From DATBJJ01 sp036556425 (GTDB lineage: Bacteria; Acidobacteriota; Vicinamibacteria; Vicinamibacterales; 2-12-FULL-66-21): DNA of 64,000 bases. Both the position numbers and the translations under genes were made by a program. Numbering within the stretch: position 1 is the stretch's first letter; each line of letters begins with the position of its first letter. The DNA is taken from assembly GCA_036556425.1 (NCBI GenBank), contig DATBJJ010000031.1, positions 1 through 64,000 of the forward strand, written 5' to 3'. A model generated the notes under the pieces. That model made no database searches. It saw nothing but the letters and a program-made list of their open reading frames with translations, and was not told the origin of the DNA. Positions 1 to 8,276 of this stretch are shown here, piece after piece.

Positions 1-699
1 GAAGCCGCCGATCTGGGCATCGACAGCCTCGAGCACGGCATCAGCGCCGCCACGGACTTCGTGCCCGGCAAGAAGCCGGACGAGTGTCCGGCGCGCGGTC
101 CGAACGACGGCAATCCGCCGATCGACTCGCCCGAGGTGCAAGGGCTCATCAAGCATCTCGTCACCAAGAAGGTGGCGATCGACTCGACGCTGCCGGTGTT
201 CGAGGCCGGCGTAGCCGGACGCCTGCCAGAGGTGCCGCGCTTCTGGGACTCGCTGTCGCCGCTGGCCCAGGCCGATTACCGCATCGCCCGCGCACGCGGC
301 AACGCGGCTGGCGCGGCGAGCCTCCGGCGATCGATGGACTTCGAGGTTGCGTTCGTCCGCGCGGGCGGCACGCTCATCGCCGGGCTCGATCCCACCGGCA
401 ACGGCGGCGCCATCGCCGGCTACGGCGATCAGCGCGAGGTCGAGCTGCTCGTCGAAGCGGGCTTCACGCCGCTCGAGGCGATCTCGATCGGCACGCTCAA
501 CGGCGCGAAGTATCTTGGACGCGACGCGCGGATCGGGTCGATTGCCGCGGGCAAGCAGGCGGATCTCGTCGTGATTGCCGGCAACCCGGCGGCGCAGATC
601 GCCGACGTGAGAAACGTCGAGACGGTGTTCCGCCTCGGGATTGGGTACGATCCGGGAAAGCTCGTCGACTCGGTCAAGGGGCGCGTCGGGATTTGGTGA
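1..699 (+). CDS. Amidohydrolase family protein (C-terminal part, 5' end outside window)
   Basis: The frame is open from base 1 to a TGA at 697-699, giving 232 residues of the C-terminal half of a TIM-barrel amidohydrolase. An EHG segment near residue 12 matches the third metal-ligand histidine of the family. GLDPTGNGG (about residue 123) sits where the catalytic aspartate loop is expected. The end (LNGAKYLGRDARIGSIAAGKQADLVVI) is the typical amidohydrolase tail that closes the small beta-sandwich domain. The metal ligands at the start of the barrel lie outside the window, so the substrate cannot be judged. A DUF5996 gene follows after 9 bases, so the two may be co-transcribed. Family call is firm, function unknown. 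Confidence 0.85.
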   Translation, partial: EAADLGIDSLEHGISAATDFVPGKKPDECPARGPNDGNPPIDSPEVQGLIKHLVTKKVAIDSTLPVFEAGVAGRLPEVPRFWDSLSPLAQADYRIARARGNAAGAASLRRSMDFEVAFVRAGGTLIAGLDPTGNGGAIAGYGDQREVELLVEAGFTPLEAISIGTLNGAKYLGRDARIGSIAAGKQADLVVIAGNPAAQIADVRNVETVFRLGIGYDPGKLVDSVKGRVGIW

Positions 700-708
700 G
701 GAGGCGGT

Positions 709-1638
709 ATGGCGGATGCGAACACGTCAGTCTGGCCGGCGCTGCCGCTCGAGGCGTGGTCCGATACGTGCGCCACGCTGCACATGTGGACGCAGATTGT
801 CGGCAAGATCCGGCTGCGCGAGAGCGCGCCGATCAATCACGCCTGGCACAGCACGCTCTACCTCACGTCGCGCGGGATCACGACGTCGCCGATTCCGCAC
901 GGACCACGCACGTTCCAGATTGATTTCGACTTCATCGATCACGCGCTCGTCATACAGGTCAGCGACGGCAAGGTCGCGCGAGTGCCGCTCGAGCCGCAGA
1001 CCGTCGCGGCGTTCTACCGGCGCGTGATGGACAATCTCCACGCGGTCGGCATCGACGTCCGTATCTACGCCAAACCGAACGAAGTCGTCGACGCGATTCC
1101 GTTCGCGCAAGACGAGGTGCATCGCGCCTACGATCGCGATTACGTGAATCGCTTCTGGCGGGCGCTCGTGCAGAGCGACCGTGTCTTCAAGGAATTCCGT
1201 TCGAGATTCGTCGGCAAGAGCAGTCCGGTTCATCTCTTCTGGGGCGCGCTCGATCTCGCCGTGACGAGGTTCTCCGGCAGGCGCGCGCCGGAGCATCCGG
1301 GCGGCATACCCAACCTCCCCGATCGCGTCACGCGCGAGGCGTATTCGCACGAGGTGAGCAGTTGCGGATTCTGGCCTGGGAGCGGTTCGATCGCGTATCC
1401 GGCGTATTACGCCTACGCGTATCCCGAGCCTTCGGGATTCGCGAACGCGAAGGTGGGACCCAGCGCGGCGTTCTACAGCCCGGATTTTCACGAGTTCATC
1501 CTGCCGTACGACGTCGTGCGGAACGCGCCCGATCCGGACGCCACGCTTCTCGAGTTCATGCAGACGACATATGCGGCCGCCGCCGATCTCGGCGGGTGGG
1601 ATCGCGCCGCGCTCGAGCTTCCGGCGCACGCCGGCTGA
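709..1638 (+). CDS. DUF5996 family protein
   Basis: This 309-residue protein has the features of the uncharacterised DUF5996 family: an N-terminal LPLEAWSDTCATLHMWTQ segment, W-H-x-x-L-Y (WHSTLYL), and an FQIDFDFIDH stretch. It has no signal peptide or membrane segment, so it is probably cytoplasmic. The start at 709 is supported by a strong GAGGAGG sequence spaced before the ATG. It lies 9 bases after the amidohydrolase and is probably in the same transcript. The biochemical role of the family is not known to me; no catalytic motif is evident. Confidence 0.8.
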   Translation: MADANTSVWPALPLEAWSDTCATLHMWTQIVGKIRLRESAPINHAWHSTLYLTSRGITTSPIPHGPRTFQIDFDFIDHALVIQVSDGKVARVPLEPQTVAAFYRRVMDNLHAVGIDVRIYAKPNEVVDAIPFAQDEVHRAYDRDYVNRFWRALVQSDRVFKEFRSRFVGKSSPVHLFWGALDLAVTRFSGRRAPEHPGGIPNLPDRVTREAYSHEVSSCGFWPGSGSIAYPAYYAYAYPEPSGFANAKVGPSAAFYSPDFHEFILPYDVVRNAPDPDATLLEFMQTTYAAAADLGGWDRAALELPAHAG

Positions 1639-1664
1639 CCCGATGCGGCGCGGGCCGCAGGCGG

Positions 1665-1670
1665 TACAAT
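1665..1670 (+). promoter_or_regulatory. Candidate -10 box of the sigma-factor gene
   Basis: TACAAT lies 16 bases before the GTG start at 1687, which would give a leader of about nine bases. No good -35 hexamer is seen at 16-18 bases upstream. Supported only by sequence similarity to the housekeeping -10 consensus. Confidence 0.4.
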
Positions 1671-1686
1671 CGAGAGAACCCAATTC

Positions 1687-2598
1687 GTGTCCAAGAATCC
1701 GGCCACGACCGTTCGGATCAGCCCGGACCTCCTGACGCGCCTGCATCGTCGAGCGGACGCGGGGCGCTGGGCCGTGCCGGAGGCGGCATTCTGCGCGGCG
1801 CTCGAGCGCAGCGCGGCAAAGACGCTTGCCGAGGGCGCGCGCGATGCGGCGCGGCTCGAGCGATATTTGTCCGCCCTTCACCTCGACGATCTCGCGTTGG
1901 CGTGCGCCTGCGCGGAAGGGAACGGCGCCGCCTGGGACCATTTCGTCCTCGAATTCCGGCCGGTGCTGTATCGCGCGGCTGACGCGCTCGCGCCCGGCGG
2001 CGGCGCGCGCGATCTCGCCGATTCGATCTACGCGGATCTCTTCGGCTTGGACGAGCGCGACGGCGAGCGCCGATCGCTCCTTCGCTATTTTCACGGGCGC
2101 AGCAGCTTGGCGACGTGGCTGCGCGCGGTGCTCGCGCAACGGCACGTCGATCGCATTCGATCGGAACGGCGGCTGGAACCGCTGCAGACCGATGACGCGG
2201 ACGAGAATCTCTCGCCGCCTCAGAACGCGCCGGGCGGCGCGGATCCCGATCGCGTGCGGTTCATCGCGCTCGTGAAGCTCGCGCTCCAGCGCGCGGTCGC
2301 ACGGCTTCCGGATCGCGATCGGCTGAGGCTCGGGTTCTACTATCGCGAGGATCTCACGCTCGCGCAGGCCGGCCGCCTGCTCGGCGAGCACGAGGCGACC
2401 GTGTCGCGCCAGCTCGCGCGGACGCGCCGCGCGATCCGCGACGAGGTCGATCGCTATCTGCGGCAGGAGCATGGTTTCGGAGACGCGGAGGTCGCGCGCT
2501 GCTTCGAGTGCACGCTCGATGATCCGGGCCCGATCGACCTCGGACAGATGCTCGGCAATACGCCGCGCAAGAATCCGGAGCCGGAGCGTTCTATCTAG
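1687..2598 (+). CDS. RNA polymerase sigma factor, sigma-70 family (ECF-like)
   Basis: The 303-residue protein carries a region-2-like segment (about residues 75-160, ending in SSLATWLRAVLAQRHVDRIR) and a clear region 4 helix-turn-helix (about residues 200-262, with LTLAQAGRLLGEHEATVSRQ). The first ~60 residues are an extension not seen in minimal ECF factors and begin with a short ribbon-like TTVRISPDLLTRLHRRAD stretch. It starts with GTG and has no evident Shine-Dalgarno sequence. A gene encoding a membrane protein with a zinc anti-sigma motif follows after 14 bases, so this is most likely a sigma/anti-sigma pair. The signal and regulon cannot be read from the sequence. Confidence 0.85.
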   Translation: MSKNPATTVRISPDLLTRLHRRADAGRWAVPEAAFCAALERSAAKTLAEGARDAARLERYLSALHLDDLALACACAEGNGAAWDHFVLEFRPVLYRAADALAPGGGARDLADSIYADLFGLDERDGERRSLLRYFHGRSSLATWLRAVLAQRHVDRIRSERRLEPLQTDDADENLSPPQNAPGGADPDRVRFIALVKLALQRAVARLPDRDRLRLGFYYREDLTLAQAGRLLGEHEATVSRQLARTRRAIRDEVDRYLRQEHGFGDAEVARCFECTLDDPGPIDLGQMLGNTPRKNPEPERSI

Positions 2599-2621
2599 AG
2601 ACAGGGTGTGAAGTGGGATTC

Positions 2622-3965
2622 ATGAACGACCGTTCACGCGGGACACCGCCCGATACGCCGCCCGACGCGATGGATCGCTGGCTGCGCGAGACGCTCGACT
2701 CGGAGCGCGGCGCTGCGCCGTCCGACTGCCTCGATCCCGAGACGCTCGCGGCCTGGGCCGAAGGCGGACTCTCGGGATCGGAGCGATCCTTCGCGGAGGC
2801 GCACGCGGCGCGGTGCGCGCGATGCCAGTCGATGCTGGCCGTCATGGCGCGGACCGTTCCACCCGCGCCGGCGTCCGCGCCCTCGTCCTTTCGGAAGTGG
2901 ATCATGATGCTCACGCCGGCTGCGGCCGGGGCGGTTGCGGTGGCGTTGTGGTTTTTGGTGGAGCCGCGGCGGCCGATCGTCCAGCCCGTTCCCGAGCGTG
3001 CGGCGACCGTCGCCAGCGACGATCGCGCCGGCGCCGATCGCGATCGGTCGGCGCCGACCGCGGCATCCGCTCCAGCGCCCACTGGTGCCGCTGCGGCCGC
3101 GCCCGGGCCCGCGGACAAGGCGGCGGCGCCATCGGAAACGTTCAGGACGTTGCAGGACCAAAAGGAAGAGCGCAGCACTCGGAAGGTCGCCGCGGTTCCG
3201 CCGCAAGCGCCGTTGTCGAAAGCCGACGAGATCAAATCTGTTGAAGGGCGAAGAGAACGAGAGAAGGACGCAACGCCGAAGCCGCTCGCCGAAACGGTGA
3301 CCGTGGAGTCGAAGTCGCAAACGGTCGCGGGCCAGCAGCAAAACGCGCAATCCGAACTGCCGCGCGACTATCAGCGATCCGCGCAGCTCCAAGCTCCACC
3401 GCCAGCGCCGCAGCAAACGCAGCAGCAGACCACGCAGACGGGCGCGGTCGCGGGACCGCTTCCTCGGGCGGCGCCTCCGCCTCCCCCGGCGGCGCCGAAG
3501 CCTGCGCCGGCTCGCGTGGATGGATTCCTCGATGCGTCGGCGCGTGCGGCCGGCGGCGGTGCAGGACGCGGCGGCAATCCAGCGGCGAACGAAGCGCTGC
3601 AAGTCCGCGAGATGCCGCCGTTGACCGCGGTCGCGCCCGATGGAAGCGCGCGATGGCGCGTCGCTCAGCGAACCGTGCAGCAGTCCGTTGACGGCGGCGC
3701 GACGTGGTCCGCCCAGTTCACGCTCGACGAAGGTGTGCTCCTTCTTTCAGGCACCGCATCTTCGTCGTCGGTGTGCTGGTTCGTCGGACGGTCGGGTGCG
3801 ATCGTCGCGACGTCCGACGGCCGCACGTGGCGTCGCATCGCGTTCCCCGAACGGATCGATCTCGTCAGCGTCACGGCCGCCGACGCTCGAACCGCAACCG
3901 TCGTCTCATCCGACAAGCGCGTATTCGTCACGACCGACGGCGGCGCGCGCTGGACGGCCAAGTAA
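2622..3965 (+). CDS. Putative membrane anti-sigma factor with C-terminal YCF48/BNR-like repeats
   Basis: A GTG at 2613 in the same frame would add three residues; the ATG at 2622 is chosen here. The N-terminus has an H-x3-C-x2-C motif (AHAARCARC, about residues 61-68), as in zinc-binding anti-sigma domains. One membrane segment follows (about residues 93-113, WIMML...ALWFLVEP). A long Pro/Ala/Gln-rich linker of about 200 residues leads to a ~110-residue C-terminal domain with DGGATW, DGRTW and DGGARW turns, typical of BNR/YCF48-like beta-propeller repeats. The topology places the propeller blades outside the cytoplasmic membrane. With the sigma gene 14 bases upstream this fits a transmembrane regulator that senses something in the periplasm; the ligand is unknown. 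Anti-sigma function is inferred. Confidence 0.75.
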   Translation: MNDRSRGTPPDTPPDAMDRWLRETLDSERGAAPSDCLDPETLAAWAEGGLSGSERSFAEAHAARCARCQSMLAVMARTVPPAPASAPSSFRKWIMMLTPAAAGAVAVALWFLVEPRRPIVQPVPERAATVASDDRAGADRDRSAPTAASAPAPTGAAAAAPGPADKAAAPSETFRTLQDQKEERSTRKVAAVPPQAPLSKADEIKSVEGRREREKDATPKPLAETVTVESKSQTVAGQQQNAQSELPRDYQRSAQLQAPPPAPQQTQQQTTQTGAVAGPLPRAAPPPPPAAPKPAPARVDGFLDASARAAGGGAGRGGNPAANEALQVREMPPLTAVAPDGSARWRVAQRTVQQSVDGGATWSAQFTLDEGVLLLSGTASSSSVCWFVGRSGAIVATSDGRTWRRIAFPERIDLVSVTAADARTATVVSSDKRVFVTTDGGARWTAK

Positions 3966-4060
3966 TACCGGCCCGACGCCAGCCTCCTGCAAGATCCCCT
4001 CGCAGCTCCGTTCAAAGAACAAGGGCCCAATAACGGGCCATTGCTCAAGGAGCTGCTTCG

Positions 4061-5524
4061 ATGCGTACTTGCATCCTCGTGGCGGCGCTCACGCTGGTTG
4101 CGAGCGCCGCATTCGTTCGGGACGCCAACCCTGTCGCCGCGACGCCCGGCGCGACGGGGCAGGACACGACGACCAACACCGATCAAGTGGATCTGGCGGT
4201 GACGGTCTACAACTCCGACATCGCGCTCGTTCGCGACGTCCGCAACGTGCAGCTGCCCGGAGGCAGCTTCGATCTGCGGTTCATGGACATCGCCGCGACC
4301 GTGAATCCGGCGACCGTGCACTTCCGCTCGCTCACCGAGCCCGCGCGCGTGAGCGTCCTCGAGCAGAACTACGAATACGATCTGCTCGATCCCGACAAGC
4401 TGCTGCGCAAGTACGTCGGCCGCGACGTGACGATCGTTCGAACCGTGCAGGCGAACGGGACGACGCGCGAGGAGCAGATCACCGCGCATCTTCTGAGCTT
4501 CAACGGCCAACCCGTGTGGCGCATCGGCAAGGAGATCGTGACGGGACTCGACGCGCGGCAGATTCGGTTCCCCGAGCTTCCGGAGAATCTCTATACGCGC
4601 CCGACGCTCATCTGGACGCTGCAGAACGGCGGCGCCACGCGCCATCGGATCGAAGCCTCGTATCTCGCGTCGAAGCTCGCGTGGAACGCGGACTACGTGC
4701 TGACGGTCGCGCGCGACGACAAGACGGCGGATCTCGACGGATGGGTCACGCTCCGCAACGGCAGCGGCACGGCGTTCAAGAACGTCAAGCTGCAGCTCGT
4801 CGCCGGCGATCTCAATCGCGTGCGCCAGGCCGTCGCGGAACGGCGGTTCGACGACGCCCGCCGGAGCATGGAAGCGATGGCGGCGGCGCCGATGGCGCAG
4901 GAAGTGTTCTCCGAGTACCATCTCTACACGCTCGGCCGCAAAACGACGATCAACAACGAAGAGACCAAGCAGGTCAGCATGCTGGGCGGCACGGGCGTTC
5001 CCGTGACGAAGCGCTTCGTCGTCGACGGCCAGGACTTCTACTATCGCAACGTGCAGCATCCAGGCGCGCCGATCAAGGACGTCGTGCAGGTCTACTATCA
5101 GTTCAAGAACGACGAGAAGAACGGCCTCGGCGTGCCGATGCCGTCCGGAACGGTGCGCGTCTATCAAGCCGACTCGAAGGGGGGCGTGCAGTTCGCCGGC
5201 GAGGATCACATCGGCCACACGCCGAAGGACGAGACGTTGAAGCTCAAGATCGGCAACGCGTTCGACGTCGTCTGCGAACGCAATCAGACGGACTTCAAGA
5301 AGATCGCGCCGAACGTCTACGAGCTCGAGTACGAGATCGTGCTCCGGAACCACAAGGCGATCCCGATCACGGTCGAGGTCAACGAGCCGATCGGCGGCAC
5401 GTGGCGGATGCTGAACGCGACGCACGCGTGGACCAAGACGGCGGCGTGGGCGGCCGGGTTCACCGTGCCGGTGAAGGAAGATGGCACTTCGACGTTGAAG
5501 TACCGGGTGCGAGTGACTTATTGA
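4061..5524 (+). CDS. DUF4139 domain-containing secreted protein
   Basis: This 487-residue protein has a signal peptide (residues 1-26, MRTCILVAALTLVASAAF). Its body resembles the DUF4139 family: an N-terminal part with VTVYNSDIALVRD and a C-terminal half with ASYLASKLAWNADYVL and the VEVNEPIGGTWRM block. It probably folds as beta-rich domains and acts in the periplasm or outer envelope; the family has no settled function. AAGGAG lies at correct spacing before the ATG. A small GGCCC/GGGCC stem lies in the 95-base gap upstream. It is co-directional with the sigma/anti-sigma pair, but the gap suggests a separate transcript. Confidence 0.8.
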   Translation: MRTCILVAALTLVASAAFVRDANPVAATPGATGQDTTTNTDQVDLAVTVYNSDIALVRDVRNVQLPGGSFDLRFMDIAATVNPATVHFRSLTEPARVSVLEQNYEYDLLDPDKLLRKYVGRDVTIVRTVQANGTTREEQITAHLLSFNGQPVWRIGKEIVTGLDARQIRFPELPENLYTRPTLIWTLQNGGATRHRIEASYLASKLAWNADYVLTVARDDKTADLDGWVTLRNGSGTAFKNVKLQLVAGDLNRVRQAVAERRFDDARRSMEAMAAAPMAQEVFSEYHLYTLGRKTTINNEETKQVSMLGGTGVPVTKRFVVDGQDFYYRNVQHPGAPIKDVVQVYYQFKNDEKNGLGVPMPSGTVRVYQADSKGGVQFAGEDHIGHTPKDETLKLKIGNAFDVVCERNQTDFKKIAPNVYELEYEIVLRNHKAIPITVEVNEPIGGTWRMLNATHAWTKTAAWAAGFTVPVKEDGTSTLKYRVRVTY

Positions 5525-5529
5525 GTTGG

Positions 5530-5755
5530 GGTCAGTCGGCGGTCGTGGGTCGACAGTCGTCGGTCGCAGTCGGCAGTCACAGTCGAGAGTCCGAGTCGAC
5601 AGTCGGGAGTCGACAGTCGGGAGTCGACAGTCGGGAGTCGACAGTCCGAGACCACGTCGTCCATAGCGTCGGGCTCCAGCCCGACCGACTTCCGACTCCC
5701 GACTGAGACCTCCGACTGCGACTGTCGACTGATGCCTCACGACTGTCGACTGCCG
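5530..5755. repeat. AGTCGAC-word repeat region forming a long imperfect palindrome
   Basis: This fills most of the 300-base gap between two envelope-protein genes. A 14-bp unit, GAGTCGACAGTCGG, is repeated at 5593-5606, 5607-5620 and 5621-5634, with a fourth copy at 5635-5648 that has one change. The right half (about 5686-5755) carries the same words in reverse complement (CCGACT, GACTGTCGACTG). The centre is a perfect 8-bp stem, GTCGGGCT cc AGCCCGAC, at 5668-5685. The block could fold into a long hairpin in RNA or a cruciform in DNA. No coding sequence is seen here. It may act as a terminator, but its origin is unknown. Confidence 0.8.
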
Positions 5756-5824
5756 AAACGCTGCTTGACATCGCGTCGTAGTTAAGCGGAGATCTACCGG
5801 GTTCGGCTGACAGGAGGAGAGTGC

Positions 5825-6976
5825 ATGCGCTGGTCATTCTCGAAGTCATTCTCGAAGTCATTCTCGAAGGCAGGGTTGAAAACAGGAATCTTGGCCGTTG
5901 CTGTCGCGAGCGTGGCGCTTGGCGTTGCCGCGAGCCGCAACGCGGTCGTGACGGCCGGCGAACAGGCCGCCGCCGCACCGGGACTTCAGTCGATCGGCCC
6001 GTTGGCGTTCGGGCCGGACGGCGTGCTGTTTGCCGCGGATCGACAGGCGGCCACGATCTACGCGATGGATCTCGGGACGCAGGCGACGGGCGGCGCGCCC
6101 GGCGCGAAAGACGTCGCGGGCATCGACGAGCAGATCGCGTCGATGCTTGGCACGGATGCGAAGTCGGTGCAGGTGACCGATCTCGCGGTGCACCCCAAGA
6201 CGCGCAACGCGTTCATCTCGGTGATGCGCGGCACGGGCGCGGAAGCAAAGCCCGCGCTGCTGCGGGTCGACGGCGCCGGCAAAATCACCGTCGTCGGACT
6301 CGACAGCCTCAAGATGACGAAGGCGACGCTGCCGAACGCTCCCGTCGCCGGGACGGGCCAGCGCAACCCGCGCATGGAATCGATCACCGACATGGCGTTC
6401 GTCGACGGCAAGCTCGTCGTCTCGGGCCTGTCGAACGAGGAGTTCGCGTCGAAGCTCCGCACGATCGCCTATCCGTTCGCGTCGGTGGAGAACGGCACGA
6501 GCGTCGAGATCTATCACGGCAACCACGGCCAGTTCGAGACGCGGTCGCCCGTGATCTCGTTCGTGTCGTACGAGCTCGACAAGAAGCCGCATCTGATTGC
6601 CGGTTACACCTGCACGCCGCTCGTGAAGTTCCCGGTCGCGAGCCTCGCGCCGGGCGCCAAAGTGATGGGCACGACGATCGCGGAGCTCGGCAGCGGCAAT
6701 CGGCCGACCGATATGATCGTGTACAGCAAGGGCGGAAAGGACTATCTGCTCATCGCGAACACGAGCCGCGGCGTCATGAAGGTGCCGACGGATCCGTTCG
6801 GCGCGGCGGCCTCGATCACCGCGCGCGTGCAGTCGGAGACGGCTGGCGTCGCGTTCGAGCCGATCGCCGCGTTGAAGGGCGTCGTGCAGCTCGATCGACT
6901 CGACGATCAGCGCGCGATCGTGCTGAGCCGCGCCGAGAATGGAGCGCTTGCGCTCCAGGCGGTCGCGCTTCCGTAG
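5825..6976 (+). CDS. Secreted hypothetical protein, beta-propeller-like
   Basis: The 383-residue protein begins with an unusual triplicated motif (FSKSFSKSFSK) encoded by three exact 12-bp copies at 5834-5869, then a hydrophobic signal segment (about residues 21-41). The mature part has blade-like stretches such as IGPLAFGPDGVLFAADRQ and VTDLAVHPKTRNAFISV, as in NHL/SMP-30-type propellers; this fold assignment is an inference. An AGGAGG sequence precedes the ATG at 5825. It lacks evident catalytic residues. The next gene encodes a lipoprotein in the same direction 60 bases away. I do not recognise a specific family. Confidence 0.65.
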   Translation: MRWSFSKSFSKSFSKAGLKTGILAVAVASVALGVAASRNAVVTAGEQAAAAPGLQSIGPLAFGPDGVLFAADRQAATIYAMDLGTQATGGAPGAKDVAGIDEQIASMLGTDAKSVQVTDLAVHPKTRNAFISVMRGTGAEAKPALLRVDGAGKITVVGLDSLKMTKATLPNAPVAGTGQRNPRMESITDMAFVDGKLVVSGLSNEEFASKLRTIAYPFASVENGTSVEIYHGNHGQFETRSPVISFVSYELDKKPHLIAGYTCTPLVKFPVASLAPGAKVMGTTIAELGSGNRPTDMIVYSKGGKDYLLIANTSRGVMKVPTDPFGAAASITARVQSETAGVAFEPIAALKGVVQLDRLDDQRAIVLSRAENGALALQAVALP

Positions 6977-7036
6977 TTCACCCACCCGCGGCCGGGGGCG
7001 GCGCGATGACGCCGCCCCCGCGCCGCCACTCCGCTC

Positions 7037-8194
7037 GTGCGCGCATACCACCGTTCGTTTCTTCTCGTCGCCAGCGTCGTCGTGTCGGCGTGCATCAGGA
7101 TTTACGACCCACCGCTGATTCAACTGAACGAACGATCGAACACGATCGACGTCATCGGCATCGGACCGCAAGGCCTCGACGCGCTCGCGAGAGTCGACTG
7201 GACGATGGAGCAGTGGCAGTCGCTGCTGCGCGTGTCGGTGAAAGGAGCGGACGGCGATCGACCGCCTGCGGTCGCTGGACGATACGCGATTGCGGGCGAC
7301 GTGCTCCGGTTCACGCCGATGTTTCCGCTGGACGAAGGACGGCAGTACGACGTCGTGCTCGATCCGGGATTCTTGCCGCCCAACGCGCGGATGATCGCCG
7401 ATCCGCAGAATTCCGTGCGAGCGGTCGTCGGACGCCCGGCGGTGGAGCGATCGCCGTCGACGATCGTGACGCACATTTATCCGAGCGGCGGCGTGGTGCC
7501 CGCGAACCAACTGCGGTTGTACCTGCATTTTTCCGCCCCGATGGATTGGCGGAGCGGATACGACTACGTGAAGCTGCTGGACGAGCGAGGCGAGGAAGTC
7601 CTCGACGCATTCCTCCCGCTGGACGCAGACTTCTGGAACGACGATCGAACGCGCTACACCGTGTTCTTCGATCCGGGACGCGTCAAGCGCGGGATTCTCC
7701 CGAACAGGCAGATGGGGCGCGCGCTCGAGCCGGGCAAGCGCTACACGCTCGTCGTGAAGCGTGAATGGCGCGACGGACACGGGCTTCCTCTGAAAGATGA
7801 GTTCCGTCACGCCTTCCGCGCGGCGGCGCCGATCGAGCGCGCGCTGAGCACGTCGGCGTGGACGATCGCGCCGCCGGCGGGGGGCAGCCGCGCGCCGCTC
7901 TCGGTCGTATTCCCCCAGCCCCTCGACCGCGGTCTGCTGCAGCGCGCGCTGCACGTCGAGCGCGACGGCAAGCCGCTCGACGGCGAGATCGCGATCGAGG
8001 CAGAGGAGACGCGCTGGTCGTTCACACCGCGCGAGCCGTGGCGTCCCGGCGAGCACCAACTCGTCGCGCTCGCCTTCCTCGAGGACCTCGCCGGCAATCG
8101 CATCGGCCGGGCCTTCGAGGTCGACAACTTCGAGCGCGCCGATGTCACGCCGGAGCCCGAGCGCACGGCCGTCCGCTTCAAGGTTGGTCCATAG
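7037..8194 (+). CDS. Lipoprotein with Ig-like (SbsA/Big_5-type) domains
   Basis: This 385-residue protein starts at GTG 7037 and has a lipobox, VVVSAC, with Cys19 as the likely lipidated residue. The mature part contains FTPMFPLDEGRQYDVVLDPG and LHFSAPMDWRSG, typical of bacterial Ig-like domains of the Big_5 type. Near the end, WRPGEHQLVALAFLEDLAGN resembles a second such repeat. It is therefore an envelope lipoprotein built of beta-sandwich modules, possibly structural or adhesive. No enzyme motif is visible. There is no clear Shine-Dalgarno sequence, so the start is the least certain part. Confidence 0.65.
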   Translation: MRAYHRSFLLVASVVVSACIRIYDPPLIQLNERSNTIDVIGIGPQGLDALARVDWTMEQWQSLLRVSVKGADGDRPPAVAGRYAIAGDVLRFTPMFPLDEGRQYDVVLDPGFLPPNARMIADPQNSVRAVVGRPAVERSPSTIVTHIYPSGGVVPANQLRLYLHFSAPMDWRSGYDYVKLLDERGEEVLDAFLPLDADFWNDDRTRYTVFFDPGRVKRGILPNRQMGRALEPGKRYTLVVKREWRDGHGLPLKDEFRHAFRAAAPIERALSTSAWTIAPPAGGSRAPLSVVFPQPLDRGLLQRALHVERDGKPLDGEIAIEAEETRWSFTPREPWRPGEHQLVALAFLEDLAGNRIGRAFEVDNFERADVTPEPERTAVRFKVGP

Positions 8195-8215
8195 CCGCGT
8201 CCTGTAGTTGCGTGG

Positions 8216-8235
8216 CTTCCGGCTCTAGCCGGAAG
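8216..8235. terminator. Perfect 9-bp hairpin downstream of the lipoprotein gene
   Basis: CTTCCGGCT ct AGCCGGAAG forms a perfect 9-bp stem with a 2-base loop, 22 bases after the stop of the lipoprotein gene. No T-run follows, so it is not a classical intrinsic terminator. It shares the GCT-c-y-AGC core with the hairpin at 5668-5685, which suggests a repeated small palindrome family. Confidence 0.45.
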
Positions 8236-8276
8236 ATCGCGTGCGCGTGCTACGATCGTGAGGTCGGAACGATCTC

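Noticed and set aside
3665..5740. Long minus-strand open frame (about 690 residues) opposite the DUF4139 gene
   Set aside because: Long antisense frames are common in G+C-rich genes; the translation is Arg/Ala/Asp/His-rich, and the plus-strand gene has a signal peptide, ribosome-binding site and family motifs.
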